From the NCBI RefSeq assembly GCF_002443255.2, contig NW_019211460.1:30717956-30781955 (forward strand): a stretch of DNA of 64,000 nucleotides, written 5' to 3'. This document shows, piece after piece, positions 12,520 through 25,939 of the stretch. The notes beneath the pieces are model-generated. The model searched no databases, was not told the origin of the DNA, and saw only the letters and a program-made list of their open reading frames with translations. Origin of the DNA: Varroa destructor. Taxonomy: Eukaryota > Arthropoda > Arachnida > Mesostigmata > Varroidae. The first letter of the stretch is position 1, and every line of letters starts with the position of its first letter. A program made the position numbers and the translations under genes.

Positions 12520-15500
12520 AGCGTTTTTCGGTTAACGTAGTCGCAATTTTACATAGTTTCTCTAAATTTAATTTGTTATGTTGATGTCCAAATAATCGAC
12601 ATTGTACACATTATAGTAAATACACTACCTGTTCATCGCTGGTTCATGGATCACGAGCGGAACCTGTGAAGGAGAGGAAACTTGCCTTTTTTGAGCTCGG
12701 TTGGCAATTTACGTAACATGATGGATTAGATGGCCAGGGTGCTAATATTAGATTATACACAAAACGAACTGTAACATTTCAATTAATGGAAAAAATATAT
12801 AAATACGGTCGTATCTGTACCTGATTAAGGTCATGAGGTGTATATTAAATGTTGTCACATGGATGGCAGTAAGACTCGGCGAAAAATTGACACAAGGGCT
12901 ACAGTGTATCTTCCCAAATCAAGCATAAATTCGGGTAGAAGGTAATTAGGAAAGCCCCATATTGCTCAAATATGTGGCCAACTATTTTGAACTTAGTAAC
13001 ACACCGTTGCTGTATTGTACATACAAACATAGCTTATAAACCACCATCAGTCCTGCTTTTTTTCTTAATTTTAAGATAAACGTGCTTTTATCAAATGTCG
13101 AAAGTGATGGAAACTTATATAAAAATTCTTGTGTACATTGTACAACTGAACTTCACCTTTAATGTTATGTCTCTGTAGTAAATGTGTAATGGATGTCAAT
13201 GATGTTCCTCACGATAGGTTATCCCGAAGTCTTCAGTGTCGAAGGTTGTAGATCCTTGCTGTAATTTTTACAGGACGCCTAAAGCTCTGCGTGCCCTATC
13301 CGTATATGTCTTGCTAGACAGCAATCAATAAAAGGTCGTCAAATGTATAGGTTACATTGTTCGTTTTATACCGGCAAAGCCTGTTCTATCATGAGTGTGG
13401 CCATTAATACTACAAACAATTTTATTTAGTTACGCTTAAGCGGGGCAGCCCGTCTACATGTTGGCATTGAAATTGTAAGAGGGCAGCAAAAAAAAATAGG
13501 CTTTTGAAAGTTGCTTTTGCGTGAGTCCGGCAATACTTCCCCTGGTACTGATCTCTGTAAATGTTCACGATCCTTACTAAACTATTGATCGAGATTTTTC
13601 TACCTGCTGATGAGAATATCTGGCGACAGTATGACCAAAACACTTGACGAAATGAATAACTACGACTATTAGTAAAGATTTGCCTGAAAACTAAATCGGG
13701 AATTATGTGATCCTAAAAAGGCTTTCTACCACAGCTAAACTTTTAAGTAGGACTTCCAGCCGTGCTTATGTGGAAAGACTTAGATGTAAAATAAGGACCA
13801 ATTTGTCTAACACTCCTTCACTCTCACAATAAATGCAAAGGACATTTCGGCAACAAATAGTTGATTAATTCTGGCTGCAATCAAATTGCTAGATTAGTAT
13901 TCAGGCATTTTAAATCACTACTCACAACTTTGGTAAAACAAAAGGCCAGAGAGTTCTGGCATCCTGAAAGCATGCCTGTATATGAGTTCCGAGAACCACC
14001 TGAACCAGATCTGAGTCTCGCGTCTAAGAAATATTGTAACGCCGTGCATAAATGTCTTAATACCTGGATCTCTGAGTTTTGTTCTTAATAACTTTGGAGA
14101 TATAAAAAGTAACGTGACGGGTAAAACTAAGACCAGGTCTGCTTTATAATAAAGAGTTTCTAACTTAGAACCTAGGTTAAACTCAATAGAGGGAGTCACA
14201 GCGTGTAGCTTCACCTCGTAGAATACGGTTAAAGTACCTCTTTCGCTGAAAAAGCCTGCTTGCGCATTCCTTCGTCAACGAAGTCGTATGTCTATTTCAT
14301 TAACGCGGATACGTCTTACCTACCAGACGGTACTTGAAATATTCTCCCCAGAATCTTAAGCGGAGAAGGTCTCGAGTCGTTAAAAACAGCTAACAGCTGC
14401 CCATCCAGTTTTTTTGGATACCTGGTTTTTGTCGTTCGTTATCTTCGTGTATTCGTCCGAGAATTAACTATGATTTGACATTAAAGTGAAACAATGAGCG
14501 GTCCAGCGATAGCCTATGTATGTCAGACCATCCTATCTACTTTACATCCCCTAAAGGACATGGATCGACTCACTTTAGCAGTGTCCTCAGACATGCCTGC
14601 CTCATTAAATATTTAAATGTCAGAAACTGATCATCTAGGAGTTACACGATGATGGCACAAAGAGGACCCAATGCAGGTCTAAAGCACAACCATGATATTA
14701 TCTTACCCAGGGCCTCATGGGACTGTGAAGTTACCCTCTGGCGAAGTACACACAGTGTATTTAATTACAATGCAAGAAACAAACGATCTGGATTTTGATA
14801 GGATTTTATTGCAGAAATGCCGGAAATGCGACGAAAAATTTACATGATGCGATCATGAATGTCAGCAACTAGCGATGGGTTACTCCGATTTATTTTTCGA
14901 GATCTGAAAATGGTTATGAAGTGAGGGTGTAAAAAATCGTTAAGTCATCATAAATCAATTGTCTATGTATTAAAGCCGGCCAACATACGACATATCTACG
15001 CAGTTTTTCTAGAAAATAGCTTGGATAGAAATAGTGGAATAGAAAACGGTGGATGTATCTGGGAGTTAAAAATAAGTTCACGTTTATTCAGTTGTCACTA
15101 AAACCAGCATCGATGCTTGTGCCTGTTGCGCTAATGCCAATGAGTAAACAAAAGTGACCATTTTTCTAGTTACCTGGGTTGTGACTGGAATTTGGGGAAC
15201 CTGGTGGATTGGGGACGAGCGCTCGCGGCACTCCTGCAGCGCACCAGAGCCGCACATTGAGTGATGCTGCACAGCTCCCTGTATGTATCAACAATACGAA
15301 CGTAGACAATGCGTAGAACATTAAAATAACACCGGTATCGTTATAACACTTTAACATCGAGCACATTGAAGAGAAAAAAATATTATGTAGTTGCGGCTAT
15401 CTAGACTATCTTGAGTTTTCAACATTCAAATTGACCAGTGCTCGTTAGATCCTAGCCACATGACGCACGCATTGACGCAAATATAAGATAAGATACTATA

Positions 15501-18500
15501 AGAAAATATATAAAAATATTTAAACAGTATTTATGCAGAAATGAGCTGCCTTGCTGTTTCGAGCTTGCATAGCGATTTTGTTTCTTATTTGTGAAATCAG
15601 TTCAGAGCGACATCATCACCTATCATTACCATTATGAGTATCACCTGCTGTTATGTGTCGGTAGATGTAACGTTCCGATTATTCCACAAGGGTATGCCTA
15701 GACAGTAGCTAAACCAAATCAAACTAGGATCGGACGGCCGACAAATGGAGCCGGCATTATACGAGTAAACAAAAAAACAATCAATGTTTGACGGCCTTGC
15801 TAGAGTACTGACTAGTTGGAGGTCCTAGCCATTTAGTGACGCTGAATCGATACGCATCGACGTAAAGCAGGTGCTCACTTGTTAGAACTGGAACATGAAC
15901 CTTTCTATTTTTTAAAAAAAACGATTTATTTTAGTCGTTATGGTTAGTGGACCATAGGGAAACATACCTATTAAAGCATTGTTTAAGAAATATTGTCTCG
16001 ACTACAAAGATTCGGAGTGTATACAATAAGGAGATGATAATAGAAATCATATTTTTTACAGGCAGTATGAAGTTTCCTCGGTCGAAAAACTCTTCTACTT
16101 CAGCCAGTTCCGATAAACGATAGGTGCTCTTGTCGATACTTCAGTAAGTTTCAAGCTCCTGCATGGTGTCTAGCGTAACAGATAATGGCTCGCAGCGAAT
16201 TTTTCGCATGCAGGTCTATTGGTTTATCGTATCGTCATCTGTCTAAATTATTCGCACGATCGTGGTTTTGTTGGTCTTTTCGAGCCTGTTCTGTTTAGGT
16301 AATTTTTTTTAGCAGAAAACCATAAGCTCTGTTTGAACTAACGAATTAAGTCAAGGTTGCCATCATCGGATCGACATTGACACCGGTGTTTTCGACTAGT
16401 GCCGAACAGCGACCCCTCATTGTAAGTGCTGTTCGTTGGCCGTAATGCAACGGGGATGAAATGTGAAAACATCCCGTACTACACACCGCTCTGGCACATC
16501 TCCATGCGATTCGTATCTCCACAGGTAACAGTGAGCAAAGATATCTCTACGGTAGTATCGATTTGCTTTACGGTTCATACAGTATCCTCCTTTATTTACA
16601 CAGATTATGTAGTGAGTGTGTCATTGAAGTGATGATTTCTCGTCTCTTTCGGGACCCATAAATGGCGTGACTTGCGTTATAATCATTGTCTTTTGTATAT
16701 TGCGTTATAGTCGGCACAGTGTTGTACTATTGAGCCATTTTAGATGTTCATAAAACCTCTATTACGCATGCGAAATCTGTGTAAAATTCTTAATTATCAT
16801 CAAAATACATTTCAAATTCTCCTCTTGCCCAGACCAGCATATAGCAGGTGAGTTTCATGCCGATACGTGGACCCTAGAGGTTCCCGGCTGACGTCCGCGA
16901 AAACCTTGCAGAACGTGACTTGTTAACGCGTGCGTATCCGAGTGCAAGCAAAGTGAAATATAAGGATCTTGAAAAGCGCGCCAATGCGATCTGTCTAACG
17001 ATGGCGGTCACAGCGGCATTCAAAGAGCGGCTTCTGCTATCAGTGATGGCGGATAGTTCAAGGGCGCCACAGATAGACTCTAGTCGAGGATGGCACTTAG
17101 CAAATGTCTTGAAGTTACTGCATCACTGTACCACGCTGGTCGCCTCCTGTACGAGCTCCATTCGCAAAGGGGGCTTTAGACAGCCTTGGGGGATATTGTG
17201 CGTCCGGATTAGCTTGCATTTACCTGCCAATCTATATAAAAAGACTGGGTGGACCAGTCCTTCATTAATACGACGTATGTTATTTATTAGGTCTAACTGC
17301 TCGTAGAGAGAACCGTCGAGAAAGGTAGCTGGATATCAAGCTGGGTTCGACTAAACTCAGGCAATATATACTGTGGAATTTATGTTTCGAAGTAATGAGG
17401 CAGGGTCACACGTAAGCCAAACAAAACATACTTAAAAAAAACACGAATCATGATGCAGTGCAATAATAAAGTCATTACTTCGAATGAAAGTTTTCAGGAC
17501 TTCGTTAATCCCGGACGGAACGCAAGTATTAATAAACCAATTTCATTTTGCCCAATAAAAGACACTGCAGCGTAAGTTGGAAACAGGGCGTAGACAAGTA
17601 GAGAAATGCCACAAACTATATTAAGCTTCCGATGACATCCAACCGGGTAGCCTGTTCTTGTCCTAAAAATTAAGGCTGTTTTAACGACAAGGTTAGTCCT
17701 ATTCATAGAAGCGGACGGTATCCCTGATTACAACAAAGAAGACGTCACGATGTTAAGCAATATTAAATATTTGTTAACTTCACCGGAGCGGATTTTGAAA
17801 TATGACTAGGGCGGTAGTCTTCTCGTAGATCCAGAAGAAGGAAGTTTATTTTTTAGGAGACTAATTAATTGCTCATTTCTCATTATTAGCTTAGATAAAT
17901 TAGATAAATAAAACGGCAGAACTTACAAAAAGAAAGCCAACAGAGACGGGCTCAATGAATGTTCTTTTTTTTTTTTGATCGAGCTTCTTTCCTAATAGGG
18001 ATTTGGCGAAGGACCGATGCGGGCTCTAAACAACGATGACGTACCTAGATTTTTTCTAGTAAAGTACATGATCAGAGCAGTCAACTTGTGCGACGTCATT
18101 CGTGACTACCTTGGGACAATGATACATCTAACGGGAGATCAAATTTGCATTTTCTAGATAAAAGAGTTGGTGAGGAACGTACAAAACAAAAATAATAGTA
18201 GTGATCTAACAAAGAAGTGAGGCGAAAGCTGCTCAACTAGATTGAGTTGCGCAGGGCTCCTCGGCAATTATCTCTGTTCTCCTATAAACCCATACTTAGG
18301 TAAATACAGCATTGGTAGCTTACATTGAGATGCACATAGAAATTTTACATTAGCCATATCCGCTACCCAAATTATCAGTCTTAGAGCTAGTAGATCACGC
18401 CGCTGGCTGTGCATTCTGTCTGGGTTTAAAAGTATCAAGGATCGAAAACTAGGGGCGGGCTGAAATGCAGGTAGAAAGCTTAAATGATCGGTCTCATATG

Positions 18501-19500
18501 CAACTAACTTTTCACTGATAAATCTTCAAACGTCTGTGCATCGTGCTTATATACCCGATACGTAAATAACACAAATGCGAAGTTTCTCCTATTGTTTGAA
18601 ACACTTCGTTTTCCACCATACAGATGGACAAATACGCTGCTAAATTGCTTACAACACAGTGAAGTCTGCCCGCGGTTCTACCCATACCGAATACGCCCAT
18701 CGAGAACCCCTTTATCCAACCCTGATACTTAAGGCAGTTAGCTAGTCATCTAGTTCCATTCCTAGCCTCGGAGCGCCGGGAAAAGTGGGCGAAATCACCA
18801 AGGGGCCAGTTTAAGTTACTTCAGCTGAGCAGTCGCTGGTTGTCTTTCCGAAAGGACATGAGGGGAAATTGCTTGGTGCACAGTTTTACCCGTTGCTACC
18901 TTAGAACCTTCGAGGCAAACTGAAGGTTATCACTCAAGCGGCTTGTCATTGGTTCAGGCCTAGCGCGCTATCCACTAATAGTGCAAATTCGACGGCGTTG
19001 ATCGCCGTAGCAATTTACGCACTGTCTGCGATATTCTATAGCCCTTACATGAGTCCCTTGCCCATCAGCCGCTAGCAAACCTGTACATATCTTTGAAGGT
19101 CGCACCTTATCCTTTACAATCCACTGATAACCAAACGATCGTTCTTTTTGATTGGTGGAGGTATCAAAGTCAACAATAAGTTGATCCGGGCCGGTTTAGA
19201 GCCGTTTGAAAACGGTACACTGCTCGTAGTTTAACGTCTTGCCTAAATTGCCACTGCGGGCGCAAGTACATGTTTTCGCGAGATAAGACTCTGACGGTAA
19301 AAATGTCTTACAGCTGTCCGGCTTATAGCTCCCTTTTTTAAGTAGCTACAAAAATAGAAATGTTTAAATAATATATATATACTTTTACTTGGCCGATTTG
19401 ACGCCGTTCACATGGAGAAAATTGTCATGTTTTGCCTTATTTCACAATAAATTGTGAACGATTAGATAGATAAGCGACCTAGAACAATTTTAGCTGCAAG

Positions 19501-19563
19501 TTTTCATTGAAAAATTAATAATCACTTTCTTTTTTATGAATCGAGTCGGTCATGTAAAATATG
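19501..19563 (+). repeat. Dispersed 63-bp repeat, copy A
   Basis: This stretch matches 21141-21203 without gaps at 50 of 63 positions. Nine of the thirteen differences are transitions, as expected for two neutrally aged copies. Similarity drops abruptly at both ends. The longest shared block is ATGTAAAATATG at the right end. The family is not recognised. Confidence 0.65.
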
Positions 19564-21140
19564 TATATGCATTCAGACGGTAAGTATTAACGTGGAGGAA
19601 GTACGTACATAATTGATGCAGGTTTCGTAGGTAACTCTGTTAAAAAATCCAACGTTCATTGTTAACGCTCGGCTGTTTTAAGTCAAAGAAATAGTTCTAT
19701 TCAATGTAACATTAATTTACAATACAGTAAGAAGCTTACTTAAAATCGATCTTTAGATGTACCCACTTTTTTTAGGAAAGGGCAGCTTTTGTTCGCGACG
19801 AACCCTCGAGCGACCGATGGGAAAACAAAATGGCGGATCACGTAATAAATCGGGAAGTCCGCAACAAATTGTGACTTCATTGAGCGTAAGTAGTGGCAAC
19901 CACAATGAAGAAAGTCCCAAACAAACTGTATATGCGAATAACGGCGAAATCTTGTTCTATTCAAATTCGTAAATGAACGGCTTTCACTTAAACACCGGGA
20001 TCTACAGAACAATCTGTAGGTATGGAGACTGTTGAAAATTAGGACCAATGTGTTATTTACTTTCAGTCCTATCTGCAACATGGAGATGTTCCATTGTACT
20101 TTACTATTTGTATTGGTGTTGGAGACAGCTAGAGACAAGGCAAAACTCTTGCGCGGATAAAAGATTCGATTTCTATAGAAAAAAATACACGATCGTGCAG
20201 AAGACCCGTAAAATGCTATGGATAGCCGCGACTGACATTTATTAAATAACTGTCTACTTTAGTGACAAACGGAAGCGTTTTCAGCAACTAGATGTGTGAC
20301 AACATCATGTTACATACTAGGGAATAGAATACACAAACCAATTTAAGCAAATGGCAACTGTGACACATCAACGAAGATTACTGACGTCCTGTTTCATATT
20401 CAACGCCACGTAGAAACGTCAAGGCTAGGAAGTTCATAAGCCGACTCCACCCTATCGGGACTATGTCAACCTTACTGTTTTTTGGTAGTTGTCTGATTTT
20501 TGTCGCTGGCCTTATAAAAACTCAACGCTCTATTGTCACGCGAAGCGAGCACGTCTTTCTCATATGCAAATCCAATTAGACCGAGCTATTGATACTGATA
20601 TGATTTGCTAAAGGCCTCTTCAGTGTATGTACGTCGATACACGCCTTCTAGATAATGGTGCTACCCGCCATAGCAACTCGTACTGCTTTTGCCAAGATCA
20701 TCTCTGCAATTTCGGATCAGTTCGTTATTAAATTCCTATTGATCGTACTGCTCAATTTGCATGCAAACGCGCACAGATGCACTGCTAAGCTCGTTAGAAG
20801 CCCTGCCGCCCAGTCCTTTCGAAGTCAAAAACTTATTCTTCTTTTCCTTTTCTCTAACCCTTCTCTCATTGCTGACTTTGCTATAAGTACTTTCGCCCCT
20901 TGCTCACCCCCAGTATTGTTAGGAGCAAAGACTTGTCTCGGATAGTTGTTCTCCTTTCTCATACAAGGCCGTCACGGCTATATAATTGTCTTCCTCGAAG
21001 CCCTCTATATAAACTGTACGCATTTACTCTCTGCCATTCTACAAAGCTTACAGCAAAGGAACAAAATCGGTGGAATATATCTGGAGAGACTGAGGTGGTA
21101 GTCTGCTCAGATATGGCGGTGCTGATTTTGATTCGAAAAC

Positions 21141-21203
21141 GTTTCACTGGAAAACTAATTATCAGTTTCTTTTTCACGGATTGTGTCGGCTATGTAAAAT
21201 ATG
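21141..21203 (+). repeat. Dispersed 63-bp repeat, copy B
   Basis: Partner of 19501-19563, same orientation, 1,640 bases away. It lies inside an open frame of 119 codons (20900-21259), but copy A is not open in the corresponding frame, so a coding explanation is unlikely. Confidence 0.65.
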
Positions 21204-24179
21204 GGCGTAAAAACGCTGAATCGGTAGGCAGCTGCAGCAAACCAGAATCAATCAAGTAGTGGATCTCTGCAAAAAAGACTCCAGCGAGCCAGGGTTATCA
21301 CGATACAGAAGGAGGCAGGACGTGATGAAAAACTACGAGTAAGCGAAAACAATAAGATCAACCAGAGAAAACTGAGCGGATCGAGTATGACCGAGCTAGA
21401 ATTCAATTAATAACCAGTGGGTTGGTTGTCTGCTGTCGTCGGTTGATTGGAACATTGAAAAAACGCAAAATGTCCTGTTCTATGCGCCTGCTTCTTGTTC
21501 GTGGAAGGCAAATATATTATGGTAGAGTAATGAACTAACTAGGTAAACCAGTTGCTCACAACACCCGGTGAGCATCACGGAGGTAACAGTTAGTGATACT
21601 GGGAGCTTCGCAGCGGCGAACGATGAGAGCGACTGGCGGAGCTCACGAGTGCAGGATTATCTAGAGCTATAAAGATACGGATGGAGATTTCAGTATTCTG
21701 GTAAGAATGGCCATATAGAAAGAGCATATTCCGGCGATAGTTTAATGTGTAATGCACTTGTCTGATAATTTTACGAACACATGATCGCCAAGGTTAGGAT
21801 TCGCGCATAAACACACGGTTCGTTTCCTAGTGGGAGCCAGCCCTCTGACGGAGTGTCAAACGTCAATGCCAAATGTAAAACTACTCTAGGTAGATGCAGC
21901 ATGTCTTCTCGATCCATATACGAAAATCTGAGTATACAGACATCCGGCACAAAAAATACGAAGTAACAGTGTGCCAACGCTACCTTTCCCAAGTAGATTA
22001 GACAGGAATGAATTTAGGATAAACTAAAAACGGAAAATCTGACCCAAAATCGTTATGTAAAATGGCCGTGTTGAGCACCATGCACTTATCTTTGTATCTC
22101 CGTACGTCTCGCGGCAATAATTTCTGCACGTTACCTCATCAGAGGAGGAAATAACACGGATAATTGGCTCTCAATATTACACCAATTGTGATTTATGGTG
22201 CGTGAGAATCTTGACGCTTTTAGTGAAGAATTCATTTCCGACAATTCCTCGGCATGAGCCTATATAACTAGCGTAACATTTGATATAAAAGCTATTTCTA
22301 TTTAAGACTGTTTCCCGTCAAATGCAGTATTAGGGCGTGTGTTTATACAATCGTACAAACACATATACAATATACACAATGTGTATACCAAAGCAGATTT
22401 TATATACTCTCTAGTGGATCACATATAATGTGACTGGGTCCAAAGGACACGCCATTTAATGAAGGTCTGCGACATTGGGCTGTACAGTGGCTTCTTGTTC
22501 TATTAACCATTAACCATAAGCGTCGAACGCAAGGTTCTGTGCTGGGATCACTTAACTACTATCCCTTCCATGCAAGATGCCTGAAAACTATAAAACTAAT
22601 AAGGAGTTTTTCATTAAAATGATCACAGGTATTGTCATATGCAAGCCCATATGAATAGTGTTAAATATTGCGCTTGATACATACTATAAACACGGAGTGG
22701 GAGAAACGTTGGCTTACAATAGCGAAAGACGAATCAGAAACGATCCTCAAAAGAAGAGAGGAAATCTTATCCCGTTCTAAAAAAGTAAGCTTCTATTTGA
22801 TACGGGTACCCTTTAAACTATAGTCAACGTTTTGCTAAATGCGTCATTCCTATCGATTTTTGTCGCTCTTGGTCGCTGATTTCGTTCGTTCATACAGTGC
22901 GTTCCTTACACACGCGCCTATCGCAATACAAGAGCGTTTTTAATAAGTATTTTACTTACACATGATTAGGAAAGCTATTGGCCCATTCATTCTTAGCATG
23001 AAGACAGGTCTATAATGAAAGCATAACATGCGTTTTCAAGCACGACTATAGGAATTTCATAATGGCGTTCATTCTACAGTTTATTCACACGTAAGCACCA
23101 ACGGCACGTGACAATAACTTGTCACGAGAAACATTATGTAAAGTAGATACTATCGCGGCCACCGAAGTGCGCTTGTATGCCATTGGCAGGGGCTGCTTCA
23201 AGCCGATCCATTCGTAGTTTGAAAACTATCCGAAAAATATCCGACTATCAGACAGCGTAACAGGCGAATAACGAAAGGCTGAAGTTCTCTTTCAATGTAC
23301 GCTCAATTAATTTTCAGTTGTCTCGTCGTATTAATCGCAATTCCAAAGGCTTTTTGGTAATGCCCTTGCGCTTTTGCTCAACCTATAAAATAGAACTTAA
23401 CGAGATTAGATTAACTAAGAGTCCTTCTGATATATTGGACCGGTAGCTCGTTACGCCTAGATTTTTCTTCATTGGATACAATTAGACTGCTTATCGGACA
23501 TTCCATTAGTTGATTGAACATTAGCCCGTTCTGTTTATCCGTTGTTCTTCACCGCCGGTAACACCAGTTACGCTTCCTATTGTGAGGTTGCGAAACCGAC
23601 TAAATTCTCACCCTAACATACTCTGCTCCCCCAGCTGATTATGATGGTGACCAGTGGAGTGTTTTTCTAGAATACAATTGACCTCTACGATAGGCGATCC
23701 ATATTTTACTCAGAGAAAGTTGTACCTGGCGCGCCAGCGAAGGACTTGGCCGATTTCAAACTTTCCAAGTAAAGGCCAGCCGTTTTTTCTGCGATAAGCT
23801 TCAGTTTAGTGCTGGCAATGGCATTTGTGATATGAATTGATTTCATATGTACAGTTTACTTTTTGTGCACTAGCAGCGCTTTCCTCTAAGCGCGCCAATA
23901 ATTAACGCCGCTTTGGCGGGCAGATGCTATTATTAACAATATAGAGAGCTCTGCTAGTCCAGTATCGCGCTCTGCCTTTAATCAACTATTAAGGCAGCAT
24001 AAGGATTTCACCTAACAAGCCGCCACCTACTTACCCCGATCTGTTTCTTGGGTTGGTTCACAATCGCCACGACGGCAGCCAAGAAACTGCTGAACTCCGC
24101 GCACATCTCGCACACTTAAGCCTGTTCCAATGATACACAGCACGGACTGCCGACGGACCAGGTAGGTCGACAAAAGCCA

Positions 24180-25440
24180 GCTAAGTCACCAGCGGTAATG
24201 CCGCACGATGTTTCTCTGCGGTACTGCAAAGATTTACGACAATGCCCGTTGCGACTCGAACACCGGCCACGGATGGATACAAAATAATAGTAAACGCAGC
24301 GTTGCAGTCACGCTCACTGGGCCACCTGCTTGTTATTGTGACAGAAGCTCCTGCGACGCGTTTAATGCGGTTGCAATCGAAAACGACAAGACGGCTGAAG
24401 ATGTAAAATAATACTCTCAGCCAAGATGCGAAACGTTGGGTAGACAACGTCACAATGAATGCGCCGCAACCAGCAGAGTCTCCGGGGGCACGCTGAAAGC
24501 AAGATGGAGTCCTCCAGTTGGGAGAGGGAACGCTGGCTAGAATGAAGTGAGGATAAGGGAAGCCGGTTTTTAAGCCCCTCTATCAACCCCACTTGTCCTC
24601 CGTTGCTCCGTTCACCCTTTTTCTTTGGTTCCGACCCACCGGATAGGACAGCAGAGCGGTGCCCCAGCTCCCGCGGTAAGTCGGCTCACCACGACTTCGG
24701 CGAGTTCTTGGCCGGACGGCCAAGAGAGGAGCAATTCGGAACTTTGGGAAGTATGCGCGTGTGTGTAAAATCGAAAAGTGTAAGGAAAAGAAAAACCGGA
24801 AAAGGTATGCTGGGTTGTGGAACTCCTGATAGCAAACTGTAGTAACTGCCGTAATGTTCGCCGTCAGTGTCGGTGGGAAAGGGTTGTTGGCAGTCGGAAT
24901 TGCGTTCACATGTGAAGCTCTGAGTAGCAGAGTAACGCTGTTAGCTCAGCGCTCTCTTAGAGGAGAAAGGGGCGGAAGGTCTGAGAAGAGGTGTCGCTTG
25001 CGACATTGTAGACAAGCGGAAGAACCCCTCATAATTAAGGAAGAACTTCCGTGGCCGCCGGGACCAGCCCGTGGTATGGTCTGCCACCCAAACAGCAGAA
25101 AATCTAAAGGTATTGACTGAGTGATCTAAGCAGACGCGCGGCTTGTCTTAGAAAAAAAGACGGGTAAAGAGAACAGCCTCTTAAAGGGGCTGCTACAAAG
25201 GCAGAATGAGCGTAGGATGGCGTAACTTCCAGTAAAAGGGGATCCACCGCATCAATACTACTAGTCATCTTAGAGAGAAACAAGAGCACCAACGTCTTGA
25301 AGACGGAGAAAAGAAGGCGTAGAAAAAACGCAGTACAAAAGTGTGCAGCGGGAATATGTCCAACGCCCCTGCATAAAACCATGCCTACGCATAAGAGCGC
25401 CGGCTGGATACGTGTATGTGTGTGTACGTATACGTAAAGT
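24180..25440. other. GC-rich, purine-skewed island
   Basis: The stretch is distinctly richer in G and C than its flanks, and from about 24480 to 25340 the plus strand is rich in G and A, with many GGA, GAA and AGAG words. Several overlapping frames of 67-108 codons are open on both strands, which is what GC-rich DNA gives without selection. It may be an untranslated exon, a promoter island or a non-coding transcript. No domain was recognised in any frame. Confidence 0.4.
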
Positions 25441-25939
25441 GGAGTATCTTTTTTTTACTTCTGAAGCTGATTGAAGCCACATGACTAATAAAGAATTCCA
25501 ACTTTTCTGTTTAGTTTCACTTTAATCTATAGTAAAAAAAAATGATACTCGTTTAGTGATAGTTCGTCTGACAAATATGTAGGTAGGTACCTCCTATATA
25601 AAACCTTCTATATAGCGACACGGGTCATTTTTAGAAGAATGCTTATAGGAGAAAGTAGGCAAGATCTTTTAACTGACACGAATGATTTGTTTTAGGGATA
25701 TCATCCACGCACTCAGCCAGTACATACAAGCTTGTTGCAAGATCAGACCACTTGTAAGACGTGCTCTCAATCCTATACTACTGTTTTCTTTCGGTGTTCT
25801 TGATGATGCAGTCTTAAGCTTCCTCTACAACCCTAGTTATGAACGTCTTAATGCGGATGACCTGCGTCAACGATCCCAATCGTACAGAGTGTACAATAAC
25901 TATCGATAACGAGCTTTCTAAAAGCAGTGATGAAAATAT

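Larger units (their letters stand above)
11230..19500. other. Intergenic, no gene recognised
   Basis: Apart from a TA run, a degenerate tandem repeat (12413-12519) and a GC-richer patch with an unassigned 128-codon frame lacking an ATG start (16920-17306), I see nothing that can be supported as a gene. An AT-rich fragment at about 15912-15940 resembles the left flank of the mariner relic (A-run followed by ACGATTTATTT), possibly a solitary terminal fragment. Confidence 0.45.
19564..25930. other. Intergenic, no gene recognised
   Basis: No gene supported. Open frames at 19740-20138 (minus) and 20655-21259 (plus) look like chance frames. A near-palindrome is centred at about 22377 (TATACACAATGTGTATA). 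The right part contains the GC-rich island listed separately. Confidence 0.4.

Noticed and set aside
16920..17306. 128-codon open frame on the plus strand
   Set aside because: It lacks an ATG start, lies in a GC-richer patch where long chance frames are expected, and shows no domain or splice partner.
19740..20138. 132-codon minus-strand frame
   Set aside because: Its composition is rich in Ser, Phe, Arg and Cys as in chance translation, and there is no domain. An overlapping plus-strand block with a GTAAGT donor (19817-19888) was considered as a first exon, but no convincing second exon follows.
20655..21259. Two overlapping plus-strand frames of 96 and 119 codons
   Set aside because: There is no recognisable domain, and the frame contains the dispersed 63-bp repeat, whose other copy is not open.
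24940..25010. TTAGCTCAGCGC resembling a tRNA A box
   Set aside because: There is no B box or cloverleaf downstream.
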